8,418 nt of DNA from Lachnospiraceae bacterium UBA3273. Its GTDB lineage: Bacteria; Bacillota; Clostridia; Lachnospirales; Lachnospiraceae. Location: NCBI GenBank assembly GCA_002362385.1, contig DEUB01000036.1, positions 1 through 8,418 on the forward strand. Direction: 5' to 3'. A program made the position numbers and the translations under genes. The notes under the pieces were generated by a model, which was not told where the DNA came from, made no database searches, and saw only the letters and a program-made list of their open reading frames with translations. Of this stretch, positions 6,180 through 8,418 are shown in pieces. Each line of letters starts with the position of its first letter. The first letter of the stretch is position 1.

Positions 6180-6303
6180 AATAGGGAACAACGGGAAAAT
6201 ATTTAATTGTAAGATTCCGGAAAAGGATAATGAAAAGAATTATGGAAAAGAATAAGTGAAAATAATTATGAAAAAGAATAAGAAAGAGAAAAATAGGGAT
6301 AAA
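6180..6303. other. A-rich intergenic stretch with a 26-bp direct repeat
   Basis: The DNA here is strongly purine-rich on the plus strand. AATTATGGAAAAGAATAAG (6238-6256) is repeated with one change at 6264-6282, a 26-bp period, and a more decayed copy may lie just before it. No gene or RNA was recognised. An open frame that begins here on the plus strand runs into the remnant gene and is lysine-rich low-complexity sequence. Confidence 0.5.
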
Positions 6304-6357
6304 GGAGAGCCGCCAAAGGTGTTTTCAGCATCCTCTCGGCGGCCGGCTCCGTTTTTT
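6304..6357. terminator. Hairpin terminator after the solute-binding-protein remnant
   Basis: GGAG (6304-6307) and GCCGCC (6309-6314) pair with GGCGGC (6338-6343) and CTCC (6347-6350), with a small internal loop. Six T residues (6352-6357) follow on the plus strand. On the minus strand the stem is followed by a looser T-rich run ending in TATTTTT. The nearest gene that would need it is the truncated solute-binding-protein gene on the minus strand, 32 bp upstream in that direction. Confidence 0.65.
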
Positions 6358-6388
6358 GCAGTTAGTATTTATTATTTGCTGAACCAGT

Positions 6389-6829
6389 TCATTTTGCCGC
6401 CTCTGTCGCAAATGTTATGTCAACCAATTTATCGTAAGGAACCCTTTCGGATAATTCTCCGGCTTCCTCTAAAATGTTTTGAAGCAAAGTGAAGCTGTCT
6501 TCTTCAAAGATCAGGTTTTCTTTCCATGTATCCTGATTATAGTAGCGTTCTACGATGGTCGTGATGGTCTCTAAATCCGTTTCCTCAAACTGGGGTGCAA
6601 TGATCTTCGCAATCTCTTCAGGAGAATGTGAGTTTACATAATCCATACCTTTTTGCAGGGCGTTGGTAAAGCCCTGGATGGTTTCGGGATTATCTTTGAT
6701 ATAGCTGGATTTGGCGCTGAAGGCAGTGTAAGGCACATAGCCGGAGTCTTCCCCTAAGGAAGCGACTACATAGCCGTCCCCTTTGGCTTCGAGGGAAGTG
6801 GCATGGGGTTCGAATTCAACGGTGTTACT
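6389..6829 (-). pseudogene. C-terminal remnant of an NMT1/SsuA-like ABC transporter solute-binding protein, cut by an insertion
   Basis: Reading the minus strand upstream of the GTG at 6734-6736 shows the frame staying open and family-like: TVEFEPHATSLEAKG, DGYVVASLGEDSGYVPYTAFSAK, then helical segments (NPETIQGFTNALQKGMDYV, PEEIAKIIAPQFEETDLET, VERYYNQDTW) to the stop at 6389-6391. This is the second lobe of a periplasmic-type binding protein of the NMT1/THI5/SsuA class, which feeds NitT/TauT-type importers of small organic substrates. About 145 residues remain; intact proteins are about 320-350 aa with a lipoprotein signal, so roughly the N-terminal half is absent. Upstream of about 6829 the frame becomes unrelated (CRNHS) and reaches a stop at 6851-6853. 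No start or ribosome-binding site suits a short protein. The missing part presumably lies on the far side of the inserted element, outside the window. Confidence 0.8.
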
Positions 6830-6843
6830 ATGATTCCTACACC
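6821..6843. other. Candidate attachment site (element/chromosome junction)
   Basis: A 23-bp imperfect palindrome with outer arms GGTGT (6821-6825) and ACACC (6839-6843), and an inner pair AT/AT around the centre at 6832, lies exactly where the solute-binding-protein reading frame breaks off. It is 2 bp from the recombinase stop codon. Large serine recombinases use short sites with imperfect inverted arms and a 2-bp core, so this is the likely attL or attR. The exact crossover bases cannot be fixed without the other end. Confidence 0.6.
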
Positions 6844-6845
6844 CA

Positions 6846-8186
6846 CTATACTAAAAATTTAAAACCTGCTATTTTGCGGGTTTCTTCATCTATTTGTATG
6901 GAGCGTATGTTGCTTTTCCAGAAAGCCTGCTTATGCTCATTATCAAAGGATTCATAAAGCTCCTTCCAGTTGCCGGAAAAGGTGTTCTGCAGGCGCTTAT
7001 AGTCTGGGGGCGCCGTTTCTTTTGGAATCTCCGCCAGTTTCTTTTCCAGAAGCAGATATTGTTCGTCGTAGTAGGTCTCTGAGATCCGGCCTTTCTGAAA
7101 AAGAAGATTTAAGCGGTCCATTTCCTCCCGGAGCTTTGCGGGGCTGCCAGTGGCTCTCTTTTTGCCGGCCGCAGCCTTCAGGGATAATATTTCCATTTCC
7201 AGCTGCTCTACCACATGTGAAAGCATATAGCGTTCCACGACGCTTTCGGAAATGACGGGGCCGTTGTGGCGGCGGAATTTGTTGCAGCAGCGGTACCTTG
7301 GATAAATATAGGTGTTCCCGTTGGGCTTTTTGGTTTTCTTCTGGAATCCGCTCAATCTGCTTTTGCAGACCGGGCATTCGATCAGGGAGCTGAATATGTA
7401 GACGTAATTGCCGGCGGCAGAAGTTTTTGACTGTGATATTTCCCGGATCTTGCGGTACTGATCGGCGCTGATATAAGGCTCACAGAAATTTTCTATGCCG
7501 TTAACCTTCCCTGTATACTTATCGTTTTTGAAAAGCCGGTCTATTTTGTTGTAGGAAGGAGCCGCTTCCCCGTATTTGTCTGTTATATAAAAATATGTTT
7601 TCCTGATAGAGTAGCAGGAGAAGTAATATTGATAAGCATCTTCCACAATTTCACGGACGGCTTCGTCTTTGATAAGCTTTCCGTTCTCCACCTTGTATCC
7701 GTAGGGCGCCCACATGCCGCTTAAGACTTCGCCGTTTGCCCATTTATGGCGGAAAACGGCCTTAATGCGTTCAGAAGTCCTGTCGCACTCGTTCTGGGCC
7801 ACAGAGAGCATAATATTGATCTTGAGCTGGCCGTCGGCGGTGGAAGAGTCGTAGTCTTCGTAAATGGTTTTCCAATTGCAGTGGTGTTCTTCTAAAACTG
7901 CCTGGGTATTGTGGTAGTCTCGGACGTTACGAAACCATCTGTCCAGTTTGGTAACCAGGATCAAATCAATTTTATCGGCACGAACATCATCCAAAAGGCG
8001 CATCAGGTCTTTCCGGTTGGTCTGCTTCTTTCTGGCCGTAATGCCTTCATCGGCATAGTAGCCAACGATATGGTAACCGTGTTCCTTGGCGTATCTGGTC
8101 AGATCGGCTCTCTGGGTATCTAAAGAGAGGCCTTGCGTGACCTGACGCTCTGTGGATACGCGGTCATAGATTGCGCAGCGGATCAT
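6846..8186 (-). CDS. Large serine recombinase (site-specific integrase)
   Basis: Site-specific DNA recombinase that probably integrates and excises this element. In 446 aa, residues 1-145 form the resolvase/invertase catalytic domain, with the nucleophile S11 in YDRVSTERQ, R9, and the motif KLDRWFRN (R83, R86); SERIK at 138-142 begins the linker helix. Residues about 155-255 are the Recombinase domain (APYGYKVENGK, DRLFKNDKYTGKVNG). A zinc ribbon follows: C271 and C274 (ECPVCKSRL), then C300/C301 (RCCNKFRRHNG), a slightly unusual second half. Residues about 320-390 form the coiled-coil region, ending in a short DNA-binding tail. It is somewhat shorter than typical members of 500-550 aa, but all parts are present. 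ATG 8184-8186 has AGGAGG 8 nt upstream. The stop lies 2 bp from the putative attachment palindrome. Confidence 0.93.
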   Translation of the reverse strand: MIRCAIYDRVSTERQVTQGLSLDTQRADLTRYAKEHGYHIVGYYADEGITARKKQTNRKDLMRLLDDVRADKIDLILVTKLDRWFRNVRDYHNTQAVLEEHHCNWKTIYEDYDSSTADGQLKINIMLSVAQNECDRTSERIKAVFRHKWANGEVLSGMWAPYGYKVENGKLIKDEAVREIVEDAYQYYFSCYSIRKTYFYITDKYGEAAPSYNKIDRLFKNDKYTGKVNGIENFCEPYISADQYRKIREISQSKTSAAGNYVYIFSSLIECPVCKSRLSGFQKKTKKPNGNTYIYPRYRCCNKFRRHNGPVISESVVERYMLSHVVEQLEMEILSLKAAAGKKRATGSPAKLREEMDRLNLLFQKGRISETYYDEQYLLLEKKLAEIPKETAPPDYKRLQNTFSGNWKELYESFDNEHKQAFWKSNIRSIQIDEETRKIAGFKFLV

Positions 8187-8231
8187 TGTGGAATCCTCCT
8201 TTTTAAGTATATGATGGGAAGTTTAAAAGTA

Positions 8232-8260
8232 TTGAATTATTTGGAAAAATGACTTATAAT
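8232..8260 (+). promoter_or_regulatory. Strong sigma-A promoter for a small RNA
   Basis: TTGAAT (8232-8237) and a perfect TATAAT (8255-8260) are separated by exactly 17 bp. They point away from the recombinase and towards the convergent toxin-like frame. No open reading frame of useful length follows, and a strong terminator comes about 100 nt later, so the product is best explained as an untranslated RNA. Confidence 0.75.
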
Positions 8261-8266
8261 ATGCTT

Positions 8267-8364
8267 AACAAGACAGCCGACAGGTAGACGTGACCTACCC
8301 GCTCCGGCGAAACATTAACTAAAAAATAGTCGTCAGCTTGTCAGGGCAGGACGGCTATTTTTTA
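8267..8364 (+). ncRNA. Candidate antisense antitoxin RNA (about 100 nt)
   Basis: The predicted transcript runs from about 8267, 6-7 nt after the -10 box, to the T tract ending at 8363. It has a 5' hairpin GGTAG (8283-8287) / CTACC (8295-8299) and the terminator hairpin at its 3' end. It overlaps the last codons and 3' untranslated part of the minus-strand toxin-like gene. This arrangement matches type I toxin-antitoxin loci such as txpA/RatA and par (Fst), where a stable toxin mRNA is controlled by a convergent RNA. A 5' segment ACAAG-ACAGCCGAC (8268-8281) can also pair partly with GTCGTCAGCTTGT in the terminator. Function is inferred from position; no expression evidence is available. Confidence 0.6.
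8321..8363. terminator. Bidirectional terminator shared by toxin and antitoxin transcripts
   Basis: A 14-bp stem, 8321-8334 / 8350-8363, fully paired except for one G-U wobble, carries AAAAAA on one side and TTTTTT on the other and a 15-nt loop. It can stop RNA polymerase in both directions. Its right arm overlaps the stop codon and last two codons of the toxin-like gene (8355-8363). Confidence 0.85.
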
Positions 8365-8418
8365 TTTTTCAAATTCAGAACTGCAACAATCAAAAGACCT
8401 ACGGTCAGGATTATCATA
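8355..8418 (-). CDS. Holin-like type I toxin peptide, C-terminal part (cut by the window edge)
   Basis: On the minus strand, from a Met codon at 8415-8417, the frame reads MIILTVGLLIVAVLNLKNKK and stops at 8355-8357. This is one hydrophobic membrane-spanning helix with a basic tail, the form of the small holin-like toxin family (Hol_Tox, TxpA/BsrG-type peptides of about 30-60 aa). Such peptides insert into the producing cell's membrane and are kept silent by antisense RNA. Intact members usually have several more residues upstream, so the true start is probably beyond the window. The convergent promoter and shared bidirectional terminator strongly support the call; the peptide alone would be too short to trust. 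Confidence 0.62.
   Translation of the reverse strand, partial: MIILTVGLLIVAVLNLKNKK

Larger units (their letters stand above)
6830..8418. mobile_element. Left end of an integrated element carrying a large serine recombinase (continues past the window)
   Basis: The segment starts at the interrupted solute-binding-protein gene and holds the recombinase at its very edge, reading outwards, followed inwards by a probable toxin/antisense-RNA locus. Having the recombinase gene end within a few bases of the attachment site is common for elements of the TnpX/TndX and phage-integrase classes. The cargo and the other end are not visible, so phage, conjugative and mobilisable elements cannot be told apart. 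Confidence 0.7.

Noticed and set aside
6256..6492. 78-aa plus-strand frame starting in the A-rich stretch
   Set aside because: It is lysine-rich low-complexity sequence running through a terminator hairpin into the antisense strand of the solute-binding-protein remnant.
6389..6736. Stand-alone 115-aa protein starting at GTG 6734-6736
   Set aside because: The frame continues upstream with clear family sequence to about 6829, and no ribosome-binding site precedes the GTG, so it is part of a truncated gene.
6997..7377. 126-aa minus-strand and 77-aa plus-strand frames inside the recombinase gene
   Set aside because: They are out-of-frame shadows of the recombinase zinc-ribbon and coiled-coil region, without start signals or domain features.

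Overview
The window looks like chromosomal DNA of a low-to-moderate GC Firmicute, most likely a Lachnospiraceae-type clostridium. The basis is the gene families present: a NiaR/3H-domain repressor, a PfoR-like PTS EIIC_2 protein, a YerC/YecD TrpR-like regulator, a DUF1836 protein, an ECF sigma factor paired with a DUF4179 anti-sigma protein, and an NMT1/SsuA-like solute-binding protein. Strong Shine-Dalgarno sequences (GGAGG) and sigma-A-type promoters agree with this. The assignment is by recognition, not by database search.

Layout. 1-701: promoter, niaR-type repressor and a strong intrinsic terminator. 702-1034: intergenic DNA with a 17-bp tandem repeat, a 15-bp duplication and a possible mini-ORF. 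1035-2099: PfoR/PTS-IIC-like membrane protein. 2101-2217: an elaborate branched terminator between convergent genes. 2261-3607 (minus): the TrpR-like regulator yerC and a YcdX-like PHP phosphoesterase, separated by about 315 bp that hold 33-38-bp degenerate tandem repeats. 3679-3718: two interleaved divergent promoters, for the PHP gene (minus) and the DUF1836 gene (plus, 3755-4387). 4389-4423: terminator shared with the convergent sigma/anti-sigma operon (minus, 6061 to 4422). 6062-6388: an A-rich intergenic stretch with a short repeat and a hairpin.

The right-hand part is a mobile-element boundary. The C-terminal third of an ABC-transporter solute-binding protein gene (minus, 6389 to about 6829) is cut off abruptly. 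The sequence passes through a 23-bp imperfect palindrome (6821-6843) directly into the 3' end of a large serine recombinase gene (minus, 8186 to 6846). The recombinase is the outermost gene of an element that continues beyond the right edge.

Just behind the recombinase, at 8232-8418, is what reads as a type I toxin-antitoxin module. It comprises the C-terminal part of a small hydrophobic holin-like toxin on the minus strand, a consensus sigma-A promoter on the plus strand for a convergent RNA of about 100 nt, and a shared bidirectional terminator. This would suit an addiction module that stabilises the integrated element. The recombinase boundary and the toxin/antisense RNA locus are the most interesting parts of the window.
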